64,000 nt of DNA from Azospirillum thiophilum (GTDB taxonomy: Bacteria > Pseudomonadota > Alphaproteobacteria > Azospirillales > Azospirillaceae), in contig NZ_CP012401.1 in NCBI RefSeq assembly GCF_001305595.1, forward strand, positions 2,429,001-2,493,000, written 5' to 3'. Under the pieces are notes generated by a model that did not search any database, was not told the DNA's origin, and saw only the letters and a program-made list of their open reading frames with translations. The translations under genes were made by a program, and so were the position numbers. Below, one piece after another: positions 26,556-35,386 of the stretch (positions within the stretch are counted from its first letter, which is position 1; every line of letters begins with the position of its first letter).

Positions 26556-27181
26556 AATTGACAATCCGATTTTCGGAACATTTCTTCAACAATAATATTG
26601 TTACGAAAAGAATCGAATCTGATAATCATAAGTAGTCATAAACGAAGTGTCGCATACAAAAGTATAATAATAATTTATAGAACGCCATTGAATGTGATTG
26701 TTGAATTATTTTAACTTCAAATGTATGGATCATATTATCGTAGAAAATAACATATCCATGATTTTAATCTCCGATTGACGGAACGTTGCCGATGGCATCC
26801 CGAGGCGACGGAATCCGTTTGCCCCATAAGGTTCGCCGGCACCCTGGAGCAGGTCGACCGGAGCGGCGGAGAGGCACCCGCGTCCGTCCGGTTCCCACCC
26901 CCGGCGGGCTGTCGTTGTCCATCGCGATGGGCTGCATGTCCGCCGTCCGCGGCCCCCGGCGTCAATTCGCGCCGCTGCGATCGCGGCCGGGCGCGGCAGG
27001 AAGAAGAATTTGCACTGCAAACGTCGTCGCGACGACGCCTTTTCATTATTGGGCGAACGGCTCGCCGACAATCACGGCGGTATGATTGGACGAAACAGTC
27101 CAGATGGCGCCTACGGTGTTGCAGAACTGCGCAACCGGGCAGGAATTATCGAATCTCTTACACCAAATCGAGCGAAATCAC
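26556..27181. other. Long region without a convincing gene
   Basis: About 26560-26770 is strongly AT-rich; the remainder returns to moderate GC. Short open frames exist in several phases, but none has a plausible start site, consistent codon use or a recognisable domain. The AT-rich half probably contains the promoter of the secreted-protein gene; a palindrome lies at 26588-26602. I see nothing else that can be supported. Confidence 0.5.
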
Positions 27182-27347
27182 CTAGCAGGGTGCGGAAAAA
27201 GGCTTTTGCGTCGCGAGGGAGGGGGATTTTCGGCAAGATTAGGAAAGGCCGAAGCAAGATACTGGTGGTATCTTGCAAGGTCTTGACGCGAGATTGCCGG
27301 AAAGAACCCGACCGCAGCAGCAAAATGGTTTTTCCGCACCCTGCTAG
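27182..27347. mobile_element. MITE-like element with perfect terminal inverted repeats
   Basis: CTAGCAGGGTGCGGAAAAA (27182-27200) and its exact complement at 27329-27347 bound 166 bp. Because CTAG is itself a palindrome, the element may be read as 15-bp terminal repeats (CAGGGTGCGGAAAAA) flanked by a duplicated CTAG target. No transposase fits inside. A central 9-bp hairpin (GCAAGATAC, 27254-27262; GTATCTTGC, 27268-27276) lies within. This is the structure of a non-autonomous miniature transposable element or an internally deleted IS. It lies 96 nt upstream of the cyclase gene. Confidence 0.7.
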
Positions 27348-27442
27348 CCGAATGTCTTGGGAAACCCTATCTGTTGCCACGCGAAGGGCGGGTGGGCCGT
27401 CCATCTGGGAAACCGGTTGAATAGTCACAGTGTGCAAGAAAA

Positions 27443-29173
27443 ATGCTCATCAACGCTAAAATCTTGCGACGCATGATGATCTTCGTTTCCCTTTGCATCC
27501 TCGCGGGAAACAGCGTCCTGCTTTACTCCGGCCTCAGGAGTCTTGTCGACGCTGTGGAGTGGGTGCGTCACTCCGTTGAGGTGAGGCAATCTCTCTCCGA
27601 TATGGAAGCGGAATTGGCCAAATCCCAATCTGCGAAACGCGGCTATATCTTGACGGAAGATACATTTTATTTGCAGATTTATTACAGTTCGGCCAAGGAG
27701 GCGATGGAAGAAATCGACGCTTTGCGCAATTTCGTATCCGACAACGATGAACAGTTGGACAATCTGATAAAATTGTCGACTGTTCTCGATCAGAAATTCC
27801 AGGAAATGTCGGAAGCCATTCGGCTGCAGATTTCCGGCGATCGGGCAAGCGCCAAGGAATTGGTCCGAATGGACCGCGACGGCGGGGCGATGGAAAGCTT
27901 CAATGCCGCGATAAACGAAATCGAACGGATAGAAAGTCAACTTCTGCGGGAACGTCAGGAGAATGTCGATGTGGCTCGCCATGCGGCGTTCGCCGCATTG
28001 TCGGGATTCATCGTTGCCGTCGCACTGCTGCTTGCCCTTCTTTACTATCTTGCAACCAGGGAAATCAAGCAGAAGACCCTGGCGTCGCATGAACTCAAGC
28101 TATTGGCCGACGAGTTGCATCGACAGACCGAGGATCTGACCAGGGACCGGAACGAGATCGCCTTGCTCAACGAGGCCAGCAGCTTCCTGCACAGCTGCAA
28201 CACGGTCGCTGAGATTGCGTCCGCATTTCCTCCTTTCACGCGTAAATTGTTTCCAGACCGGGATGGCGCCGTCTTTCTGACGGCGGCATCCAGGAACCGC
28301 CTGGATCTTCTATGTCAGTGGGGAAGCGATGACGCCGCTCAACATTTCGCCCCGCAGCAGTGCTGGGGATTGCGGCGCGGCCAGGTTCATATCCACGAAT
28401 CCGACGCCGCAGCGCCGCTGTGCGAACATTTCGGCGTGCTGGGAGGCGGTGCGTCCACTCTTTGCGTGCCGCTGGTGGCCCATGGCGAGACGGTCGGCCT
28501 TCTGAGCCTGTGGAGCACCGCCGGGGAGTCCGGCGGCGTCGACGAGCGCCGCATCCGCCGGATGGCGGACATGGTCGCCCGCCAGCTCGGCCTCACCCTC
28601 GCCAACATCCGGCTCAAGGAAAGCCTCAAGGAACAGACGATCCGCGATGCGATGACCAACGCCTTCAACCGGCGCTATCTCGAGGTGGTGTCGCAGAAGG
28701 AGGTCGCCAAGGCCAGGCGCTTCTCGCGCCCGCTGGCGGTGGCGATGATCGACATCGATCATTTCAAGCGCTTCAACGACACCCAGGGGCATCCGGCCGG
28801 CGACACCGCCCTCGTCAAGGTCAGCCACTATCTCCAGGAGAACATCCGGGAGTCGGACTGGCTGTTCCGCTATGGCGGCGAGGAGTTCCTGATGATCCTG
28901 ACCGATACCGAACCGCAGGACGCGTGTGAGCGGCTGGACATGCTGAGGGCCGGCGTCGAGCAGTTGGTCATGCGGCATGAGGGAACCACCCTTCCCCAGG
29001 TGACGATCTCCTGCGGGCTGGCCGCCTTCCCGGCCCATGCCGACGATTTCGACGGCATCGTCGCGATGGCCGACGAGGCGCTGTACCGTGCCAAGCAGGA
29101 GGGGCGCAACTGTGTGCGGATCGCCCTGGAGGACTGCATCGCGCCCGAACCCGCGGAGCCGCAGCCGGCCTGA
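27443..29173 (+). CDS. Membrane diguanylate cyclase (CHASE3-GAF-GGDEF)
   Basis: 576 residues. An N-terminal membrane helix (about 10-30), a periplasmic CHASE3-like helical sensor (about 35-178, with SQSAKRGYILTED), a second membrane helix (about 183-205), a GAF-like domain (about 235-385) and a C-terminal GGDEF domain. The active-site motif GGEEF is intact, and RESD sits five residues before it, matching the RxxD inhibitory site. It should therefore synthesise c-di-GMP with product feedback. The first third has noticeably lower GC than the last third. A MITE-like element lies just upstream. Confidence 0.93.
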   Translation: MLINAKILRRMMIFVSLCILAGNSVLLYSGLRSLVDAVEWVRHSVEVRQSLSDMEAELAKSQSAKRGYILTEDTFYLQIYYSSAKEAMEEIDALRNFVSDNDEQLDNLIKLSTVLDQKFQEMSEAIRLQISGDRASAKELVRMDRDGGAMESFNAAINEIERIESQLLRERQENVDVARHAAFAALSGFIVAVALLLALLYYLATREIKQKTLASHELKLLADELHRQTEDLTRDRNEIALLNEASSFLHSCNTVAEIASAFPPFTRKLFPDRDGAVFLTAASRNRLDLLCQWGSDDAAQHFAPQQCWGLRRGQVHIHESDAAAPLCEHFGVLGGGASTLCVPLVAHGETVGLLSLWSTAGESGGVDERRIRRMADMVARQLGLTLANIRLKESLKEQTIRDAMTNAFNRRYLEVVSQKEVAKARRFSRPLAVAMIDIDHFKRFNDTQGHPAGDTALVKVSHYLQENIRESDWLFRYGGEEFLMILTDTEPQDACERLDMLRAGVEQLVMRHEGTTLPQVTISCGLAAFPAHADDFDGIVAMADEALYRAKQEGRNCVRIALEDCIAPEPAEPQPA

Positions 29174-29260
29174 TCGCCGACCCGGCGCATAGCGGACCAT
29201 GGGTCCGCTGAGAGCGGGGGAGGGTTGGGGTGGGGGAAAAATCGGCGCTTGGGCGTGAAG

Positions 29261-29330
29261 ATGGATGACCAAAATCCGATGATAGGACCAATCATCCAGA
29301 AAATATGATTTTTATCCTATCTCCATCCAT
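29261..29330. repeat. AT-rich multi-part dyad before the HTH gene
   Basis: Nested complementary arms centre near 29300: ATGGATG (29261-29267) with CATCCAT (about 29324-29330), GATAGGA (29281-29287) with TCCTATC (29315-29321), and AATCAT (29290-29295) with ATGATT (29305-29310). It lies about 50 nt upstream of the HTH gene and after the cyclase gene; it could be an operator or a transcript-end hairpin. Confidence 0.45.
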
Positions 29331-29381
29331 GATCTTGTCGGAAACTGGCGGTGATGCCCACCCGACCCATGGAGCCGCCCC

Positions 29382-30167
29382 ATGCCCCCCGATTGCCTGC
29401 ATCCCGCCGAAGGTTTCGCCGCCGCCGGTCCGATTGCCGATGATTTCCCACGCTGGGCGGAGGAGCCGCCGGTGCCGCCGGACGGCGCTTTGGTGCCCGG
29501 CTCGCGTTTCCACGAGGAGCAATGGGTCATGGCCGCCGGGATGCTGGCGCGCGGTGCGTCCTTCCAGCAGGTGGCCCGTGCCATGGGATGCAGCCGCACC
29601 ACGCTGTGGCGTGCCCATTACGGTTCGCAGCCCTTCCGCCATCGTGTCTGGTGGGAAAGGCAGGCGCTGAACCGGGAAGCCGATCTTCGGCTCGGCTCGC
29701 TGCGCGCCATGGTGACGGAGCAGATCGAACGGCTGGTATCGGCGGGCGATCCGGCGACGGTGCGCTGGCTGGCCGAGCGGCTCGGCCTGTTCACCGACAT
29801 CGGCCGGCCCCGGATGCAGGAGGATTCGCCCGTCCGGCCGGCGTCCCATCACGGCCAGGCCGGATCCGAGCCCCAACCCCGGCCCCAACCGTCCGCCGAT
29901 GCCGCCGACGTCCCAAGCCCGGCGGAGGGCCGTGTGCCCGCGTCGTCACCCGCTCCCGCTTTCGACGACGATGCCGTTCCGGGTGCGTTGCGCGAACGCA
30001 CGCCGCCCGCCCCCAAGGCGGTCGCCGCCATCCTCGCCCGGCCGGAGGCCGACGGGCCGGCGGGGGTCTATCCCTGGACCCTCAATCGCGACGATCCCTT
30101 CCCCAATCTCGGTTCGGCGATGGAGAGGCGGGGCGGGCAGGGTGCCTTCGCGCGCCGCGGCCGATGA
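29382..30167 (+). CDS. Helix-turn-helix protein of unknown function
   Basis: 261 residues. An HTH-like segment ASFQQVARAMGCSRTTLWRA lies near residues 58-78, resembling the homeodomain-like fold of transposase or small-terminase N-termini. A helical segment follows (residues about 95-140), then a long Pro/Ala-rich disordered tail (about 145-261). There is no effector domain. GGAG lies upstream of the ATG. It could be a transcription factor or a remnant of a mobile-element DNA-binding protein, but composition is typical of the host. No partner phage or transposon genes are nearby. Confidence 0.65.
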   Translation: MPPDCLHPAEGFAAAGPIADDFPRWAEEPPVPPDGALVPGSRFHEEQWVMAAGMLARGASFQQVARAMGCSRTTLWRAHYGSQPFRHRVWWERQALNREADLRLGSLRAMVTEQIERLVSAGDPATVRWLAERLGLFTDIGRPRMQEDSPVRPASHHGQAGSEPQPRPQPSADAADVPSPAEGRVPASSPAPAFDDDAVPGALRERTPPAPKAVAAILARPEADGPAGVYPWTLNRDDPFPNLGSAMERRGGQGAFARRGR

Positions 30168-30390
30168 CCGGGCCGATGCCCCGCCGGATGGCTGGCCCGG
30201 TGGCCGGAGTGAACAGTGGAACAGGGCTGGGAAAACGGTTCACGGCGTTTCAAACGTTCCACCCGTCGCCGCCGCCGCCCCTTTCGCCGCCCTTCCGCCG
30301 GGGTCCGTCGCTACGATCCGTCGCTGCCTCCAACCATTGAAAAAGCCCCCGGTTTGCGTCTACGGTCGCGCGTCCCCTTGGAGTGAGTGC

Positions 30391-31836
30391 ATGCGCGATA
30401 TCACCCCCGTCACGGTCGCCCCCGGCGACGGCATCGGCCCCGAGATCATGGACGCGGTGCTTCATGTGATGACTGCCGCCGGGGCGCGGCTGAAGGTGGA
30501 AGAGGTGCCGGCCGGCGAGGCGGTCTACAAGCGCGGCCATCCGGGCGGGCTGGACGCCGCCGGCTGGGGGTCGATCCGCCGCACGCGGGTCTTTCTCAAG
30601 GGGCCGATCACCATGCCCCAGGGCTATGGCAACAAGTCGCTGAACGTGGTCGCCCGCACCACGCTCGGCCTGTTCGCCAATGTGCGCCCCTGCGTGTCCT
30701 ATCATCCCTATGTGCGGACCCGGCACCCGCGGATGGACGTCGTCATCATCCGCGAGAACGAGGAGGATCTTTATGCCGGGATCGAGCACCGGCAGACCGA
30801 CGACGTCATACAGTCGGTCAAGCTGATCTCGCGGCCGGGGTCGGAGCGGATCGTGCGCTATGCCTTCGACTTCGCCCGCTCCAACCACCGGCAGAAGGTG
30901 ACGGCCTTCGTCAAGGACAACGTCATGAAGATGACGGACGGGCTGTTCCTGAAGATCTTCTACGAGCTTGCCGCCGATTATCCGGAGATCAAGGCCGACC
31001 ATATGATCGTCGACATCGGCGCCGCTCGCCTCGCCGACCAGCCGGAGCGCTTCGACGTCATCGTCACCCTGAACCTCTACGGCGACATCGTGTCGGACAT
31101 CGCCGCCCAGCTGACCGGCTCGGTCGGGCTGGCCGGCTCGGCCAACATCGGCGAGACCTGTGCCATGTTCGAGGCGATCCATGGCTCCGCGCCGATGATC
31201 GCCGGGCAGGGGATCGCCAACCCGTCCGGCCTGCTGATGGCGGCGGTGATGATGCTGGTCCATATCGGCCAGGGCGACATCGCCGCACGCATCCACAATG
31301 CGTGGCTGAAGACCATCGAGGACGGCATCCACACCGCCGACATCTATGCCCGCGGGCTGGGCCGGGTCCGGGCCGGCACCGGCGCCTTCGCCGAGGCGGT
31401 GGTGGAGCGGCTGGGCCAGACCCCCGTCACCATGCCGCCGGTCGGCTATTCGACCATGCGGCCGGCCTATGACGGGCTGAACCGGCTGGCGCCGCGCGTC
31501 CGTGCGCACAAGGAGCTGGTCGGGGTCGACGTCTTCCTGCACTGGTCGGGCGGGCTGCCCGACGATCTGGCCGAGCTGGTGCTGCCGCTGTCGACCGAGG
31601 CGCTGACGCTCGCCAGCATCTCCAACCGCTCGCAGCGGGTCTGGCCGGACGGCAACGCCGACGTCTTCTGCACCGACCATTGGCGCTGCCGCTTCCTGGC
31701 GCAGGGCGGCCCGGTCCAGCATGCGGCCATCGTCGAGCTGCTGGGCCGGCTGGCCGAGGCCGGCATCGACTTCACCCAGACCGAGAATCTCAGCAATTTC
31801 GACGGCAAGGCCGGCTTCTCCTCGCCGGGGCAATGA
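30391..31836 (+). CDS. NADP-type isocitrate dehydrogenase, long Thermus/Rickettsia-like form
   Basis: 481 residues from ATG 30391 (GGAG upstream); the longer open frame to 29899 is spurious. Family motifs of the isocitrate/isopropylmalate dehydrogenases: PGDGIGPEIM (about 11-20), IIRENEEDLYAGIEH (about 118-132), LNLYGDIVSDIAAQL (about 228-242), GSANIGE and AIHGSAPMIAGQGIANP. A C-terminal extension of about 140 residues (LASISNRSQRVWP … LSNFDGKAGFS) marks the long homodimeric form found in Thermus and rickettsiae. This differs from the eukaryote-type enzyme at 35899. Cofactor and in vivo substrate are inferred. Confidence 0.85.
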   Translation: MRDITPVTVAPGDGIGPEIMDAVLHVMTAAGARLKVEEVPAGEAVYKRGHPGGLDAAGWGSIRRTRVFLKGPITMPQGYGNKSLNVVARTTLGLFANVRPCVSYHPYVRTRHPRMDVVIIRENEEDLYAGIEHRQTDDVIQSVKLISRPGSERIVRYAFDFARSNHRQKVTAFVKDNVMKMTDGLFLKIFYELAADYPEIKADHMIVDIGAARLADQPERFDVIVTLNLYGDIVSDIAAQLTGSVGLAGSANIGETCAMFEAIHGSAPMIAGQGIANPSGLLMAAVMMLVHIGQGDIAARIHNAWLKTIEDGIHTADIYARGLGRVRAGTGAFAEAVVERLGQTPVTMPPVGYSTMRPAYDGLNRLAPRVRAHKELVGVDVFLHWSGGLPDDLAELVLPLSTEALTLASISNRSQRVWPDGNADVFCTDHWRCRFLAQGGPVQHAAIVELLGRLAEAGIDFTQTENLSNFDGKAGFSSPGQ

Positions 31837-31902
31837 GGGATGGCCGGGGCGGGGGCCGGGACGGACGGAAGGGATGGGAATAAAACCGCGGGGCAGGGCG
31901 TC

Positions 31903-32454
31903 ATGACCGCAGACGACGCCGCGCCCGGACCTTCCATGAACCCGCCAGACATCGACGACCGCGCCATCGCCGCCCATGTGCCGCGGCTGCGGCGCTATGC
32001 CACCGCCCTGGTGGGCAACCGGGCGGATGCCGACGATCTCGTCCAGGATTGCGTCGAAAAGGCGCTGGCCAACCGGCATGCCCTGCGCGACCCGTCGAAG
32101 CTCGGCGGCTGGCTGATGACGATCCTGCACAACCTGCACATCTCCGGCCAGCGCGGGCGGCGGCGGCGCGGGGCCGAGATCCCGGTCGACGACCTGTCCG
32201 ACGATCTGGCGCTCAGCGCGCCGCCGGCCGACCGCGGGGCGGTGCGCGACTTCGTCCGCGCCTTCGCCCGGCTGACCGACGAACACCGCACCATCCTGCT
32301 GTTGACGGGAATGGAGGGGCTGTCCTACCGCGAGGTGGCGGAGGTTCTGGAACTGCCGATCGGGACGGTGATGTCGCGGCTGGCCCGGGCGCGCGAAAAG
32401 TTGAGGGTCCTGCTGGATGGTGGAGCCGAGCAGGCGGTCAGGAGGATCAGATGA
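31903..32454 (+). CDS. ECF-type RNA polymerase sigma factor
   Basis: 183 residues from ATG 31903; starts at 31840 and 31936 are also possible. Region 2 motif ADDLVQDCVEKAL with GGWLMTILHNLHI and region 4 HTH (LSYREVAEVLELPIGTVMSRLARAREKL) are clear, and region 3 is absent, defining an ECF sigma. Its stop overlaps the start of the membrane anti-sigma gene downstream (ATGA), so the two are translationally coupled. The signal and regulon are unknown. Confidence 0.92.
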   Translation: MTADDAAPGPSMNPPDIDDRAIAAHVPRLRRYATALVGNRADADDLVQDCVEKALANRHALRDPSKLGGWLMTILHNLHISGQRGRRRRGAEIPVDDLSDDLALSAPPADRGAVRDFVRAFARLTDEHRTILLLTGMEGLSYREVAEVLELPIGTVMSRLARAREKLRVLLDGGAEQAVRRIR

Positions 32455-33257
32455 TGAGCGGCACCCGCAATCCCGTGAGCGAAGCCGAGCTGCACGCCTG
32501 GCTCGACGGCGAATTGCCGGATGAGCGCCTTGCCGATGTCGAGCGCCACCTTGCCGACCATCCCGACGACGCCCAGCGGTTCGAGCGCTACCGGGGGCAG
32601 CGCGCCCTGCTGGGCCAGAGCTTCGGTCCGCTGATCGACCAGCCGCTGCCGGACCGGCTGACCCCGCCCTTCGCGATGCGCGAGCCTGCCGCCGGGCCGG
32701 CGGCGCCGCGATGGGGGCGGGGGGCGCTGTGGGGGTTGGCGGTCGCCGCCTCGCTGCTGATCTTCGTGTCCGGCGGTGCCGGCGGCTGGCTGCTGCGCGA
32801 CCGCATGGCCGGGCGGGCCGAGCCGCCGACCGCCGCCTTCATCGCCGATGCCGTCGCCGCCCACCGCGTCTTCTCCGTCGAGGTCCGGCATCCGGTCGAG
32901 ATCGGCGTGGACGAGGAAGCGCATCTGGTCAACTGGCTGTCCAAGCGGCTGGGCAAGACCATGCGTTGCCCGAAAGTCACGCGAGCGGGGTATCAGCTGA
33001 TCGGCGGCCGTCTTCTGGCCGATTCCGTCGGACCTGTGGCCTTGTACATGTACGAGGATGCGGCTGGGCGTCGCATCACGTTGTATATCCGCCCGTCTCC
33101 CAATACCTCCGGTTCTGCCTTCCGCTTTGCCCAGGATGGCGGTGTCCGCGCTTTGTATTGGCAGGACAATGGCTTGGCGCTTGCCGTCACCGGCGAGCTC
33201 GATCGGGATACCCTGTCCGGCGTGGCCGAGGAGGTGTACGGCGCACTGAATTCATGA
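32451..33257 (+). CDS. Membrane anti-sigma factor
   Basis: 268 residues; AGGAGG lies 5 nt before ATG 32451 (or 8 nt before the adjacent ATG 32454). The N-terminal cytoplasmic domain (ELHAWLDGELPDERLADVERHL) resembles the sigma-binding domain of anti-sigma factors, but the zinc ligands HxxxCxxC are absent. A single membrane segment (about 86-107, ALWGLAVAASLLIFVSGG) leads to a periplasmic domain of about 150 residues containing VRHPVEIGVDEEAHLVNWLS. The overlap with the sigma gene supports its role. Confidence 0.88.
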   Translation: MMSGTRNPVSEAELHAWLDGELPDERLADVERHLADHPDDAQRFERYRGQRALLGQSFGPLIDQPLPDRLTPPFAMREPAAGPAAPRWGRGALWGLAVAASLLIFVSGGAGGWLLRDRMAGRAEPPTAAFIADAVAAHRVFSVEVRHPVEIGVDEEAHLVNWLSKRLGKTMRCPKVTRAGYQLIGGRLLADSVGPVALYMYEDAAGRRITLYIRPSPNTSGSAFRFAQDGGVRALYWQDNGLALAVTGELDRDTLSGVAEEVYGALNS

Positions 33258-33431
33258 GTCGAGCCCCGGACTTATCAACAGGAATGTTGCCGCGCACCCC
33301 TATCGTCCGCGGCCGTCATCTGGTAGCTTCCTCACCGGCTGGCACAAAATGTTGCGGCTTATGGAAAACGGCACTAGACCGTGTCCCATTTGCCACAACA
33401 GAACCGGACACCGGATCGGGAGTACTCGGGG

Positions 33432-33800
33432 ATGAGTTGGACGGACGAACGGATTCAACAGCTCAAGGATCTCTGGTCCCAGGGGTTGAGCGCGAGTGAG
33501 ATCGCCGACACGCTGGGAGACATCACCCGCAACGCCGTCATCGGCAAGGCCCACCGGCTGGGTCTGTCGGGCCGGCCGTCGCCCATCAAGAAGAAGCCGA
33601 CCCGCGGCGCCACCATCCTCGCCCTGACCGAGCGGATGTGCAAATGGCCGGTCGGCGATCCCAAGCATCAGGATTTCCATTTCTGCGGCAAGCCGGCGCT
33701 GCCCGGCATGCCCTATTGCGCCGAACATGCCGCGCTCGCCTATCAGCCGGCATCGGGCAGCAAGAAGCGCGACGAGGACCGCAACGTCGGCGCGGCCTGA
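33432..33800 (+). CDS. gcrA: Cell-cycle regulator GcrA
   Basis: 122 residues beginning MSWTDERIQQLKDLWSQGLS, the canonical GcrA N-terminus. The HTH continues with ASEIADTLG and TRNAVIGKAHRLGLSGR. The C-terminal RNA-polymerase-binding part has MCKWPVGDP, FCGKPALPGMPYCAEH. In Caulobacter, GcrA binds sigma-70 holoenzyme and activates promoters carrying CcrM-methylated GANTC sites. A 17-codon upstream extension is ignored because it lacks family similarity. Followed by an excellent terminator shared with the convergent nfeD-like gene. Confidence 0.95.
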   Translation: MSWTDERIQQLKDLWSQGLSASEIADTLGDITRNAVIGKAHRLGLSGRPSPIKKKPTRGATILALTERMCKWPVGDPKHQDFHFCGKPALPGMPYCAEHAALAYQPASGSKKRDEDRNVGAA

Positions 33801-33818
33801 CCGGCGGAATAGACATTC

Positions 33819-33856
33819 AAAAAAGCCCGCTCTCGGGGGAGAGGCGGGCTTTTTTG
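33819..33856. terminator. Bidirectional rho-independent terminator
   Basis: AAAAAAGCCCGC then TCTC, loop, GAGA then GGCGGGCTTTTTT: a GC stem with an A-run on the left and a T-run on the right, able to end both gcrA (+) and the nfeD-like gene (-). Confidence 0.93.
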
Positions 33857-33875
33857 TTGGTCCCCGCGAGGGGGC

Positions 33876-34343
33876 CTAGGCCGTTGTGCCGGGGATGTCC
33901 TCCCGCAACTCGACCGCATCGCGCAGCCGCAGCACCATGCCGCTGTGCCCTGAGACCACCATGGCAGTCCCGGCCGGGCGGTCGGGGCCCTCGACCGCCC
34001 ACAGCGTATCCCCGACGAACAGCCGGCCGTGCCCGTTGACGAACGGCTCGGTCAAGCTCACCGAACGCCCGACCAACTGCCCGGCGCGGTCGTTGATCCG
34101 GGCCGCCCCATCGTCCGAGACCGCATTGCCGCGGCGGACGCGAACGATGGCGATGCCAACCGCGACGCCGGCGGCGATGGTGAAGAAACCGGCCTCGTTG
34201 ACCAGCCCCCAGTCATGCCACAATGCGGTGACGAGCCCGGTCAGCAGGGCGGCCCCGCCGAACCAGATCAGGAAGATTCCGGGCAGCACCAGCTCCGCCG
34301 CGATCAGAACGGCACCCAGCGCTCCCCAAAGCAACGGTGACAT
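33876..34343 (-). CDS. NfeD-like membrane protein
   Basis: 155 residues from ATG 34343; the longer frame to 34463 overlaps the upstream gene and is rejected. Membrane segments around residues 5-22, 26-43 and 50-66 precede a small OB-fold-like domain (LVGRSVSLTEPFVNGHGRLFVGDTLW … GHSGMVLRLRDA). This layout is the short NfeD family, which pairs with SPFH/band-7 proteins. The stop of the band-7 gene lies 4 nt before its start codon, consistent with a qmcA-ybbK-type operon. Confidence 0.88.
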   Translation of the reverse strand: MSPLLWGALGAVLIAAELVLPGIFLIWFGGAALLTGLVTALWHDWGLVNEAGFFTIAAGVAVGIAIVRVRRGNAVSDDGAARINDRAGQLVGRSVSLTEPFVNGHGRLFVGDTLWAVEGPDRPAGTAMVVSGHSGMVLRLRDAVELREDIPGTTA

Positions 34344-34347
34344 TCGC

Positions 34348-35292
34348 TCAGTCTCCGTCGGCCGGGGGAGCGGTCGGCGGGACCGACCACGGATTGCGCG
34401 GCGTGACCGGAGCCCGTGGCGGCGATGCCTCGCGCAGCAGGTCGCCCAGCCCGGCCAGCGCACCGGCGACGCCCGCCAACTCCACCGGCAGGATCATCGT
34501 CTTCTGGTTGGGCGACGCGGCGAACGCCTTCAATGCCTCCATGTATTTCTGGCCAAGGAAATAGCCCAGCGTCTGGCTTGATCCCTGGGCCACCGCTTCC
34601 GACACCAACCGGGTCGCCTTGGCCTCCGCCTCGGCCAGACGCTCGCGCGCTTCGGCCTCCAGCTTGGCGGCCTCCAGCTTGCCCTGGGCGATGCGGATCT
34701 GGCTTTCCTTCTCGGCATCGGCTTCCAGAATCTGGGCACGGCGCAGACGCTCCGCCTTCAACTGGCGGCCCATCGCCTGGACGATGTCGTCGGGCGGGGT
34801 GATGTCCCGCAATTCGATCCTGGTCACCCGGACGCCCCAGGACGCCGTTGCCTCGTCGACCGCGCGCAGCAGGCTGGCGTTGATCGCCTCACGCTGGCTC
34901 AGCAACTCGTCCAGGTCCATGGAGCCCATCACCGTCCGGGTGGTGGTCATCGCCAGAGTCTGGATCGCCCGCTGCAGATCGTTGACCTCATAGGTCGCCT
35001 TCATCGGGTCGAGCACCTGGAAATACAGCACGCCGTCGGCGGTCACCGCGGCGTTGTCCTTGGTGATGACGCTTTGCGACGGCACGTCGACTACGGTCTC
35101 GCGCATGTCCACCTTCGCCCGGACCGAACTGATCACCGGGAAGATGACGTTGAAGCCCGGCTGCAGCGTCTCCTGATACCGGCCGAGCCGCTCGACGATG
35201 AAGTTGAAACCTTGGGGTACAATGCGGACGCTGGTGATCGCCAGGATGACGACCAGCACGAAAGCCGCGATGACGAGAATGCCGAGTTCCAT
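34348..35292 (-). CDS. SPFH/band-7 membrane protein (QmcA-like paraslipin)
   Basis: 314 residues. An N-terminal membrane anchor (residues 2-19), then the band-7 domain (VPQGFNFIVERLGRYQETLQPG … VDMRETVVDVPSQSVITKDN) and a long coiled coil rich in Glu/Ala (RAQILEADAEKES … EARERLAEAEAK, about 190-235). Such proteins organise membrane microdomains and influence membrane proteases. Upstream and co-transcribed with the NfeD-like gene. Confidence 0.92.
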   Translation of the reverse strand: MELGILVIAAFVLVVILAITSVRIVPQGFNFIVERLGRYQETLQPGFNVIFPVISSVRAKVDMRETVVDVPSQSVITKDNAAVTADGVLYFQVLDPMKATYEVNDLQRAIQTLAMTTTRTVMGSMDLDELLSQREAINASLLRAVDEATASWGVRVTRIELRDITPPDDIVQAMGRQLKAERLRRAQILEADAEKESQIRIAQGKLEAAKLEAEARERLAEAEAKATRLVSEAVAQGSSQTLGYFLGQKYMEALKAFAASPNQKTMILPVELAGVAGALAGLGDLLREASPPRAPVTPRNPWSVPPTAPPADGD

Positions 35293-35386
35293 CGATGGCT
35301 GCTCCTGGGCATGGACGGGCGCGGCATGGATATGCCCAACCCATCATGGGCCATTTTGGCATCGGCGCAAATCCCGTTGCAGCCCC

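Noticed and set aside
26735-27185. Several overlapping open frames of about 100-136 codons
   Set aside because: All are Arg/Pro-rich frame shadows in mutually contradictory phases with poor start sites.
29899-30390. 164-codon N-terminal extension of the long isocitrate dehydrogenase
   Set aside because: Overlaps the HTH gene in another frame and lacks family similarity; ATG 30391 with GGAG gives the expected length.
33690-34039. Open frame through the gcrA terminator
   Set aside because: It reads across a clear bidirectional terminator and has no family similarity.
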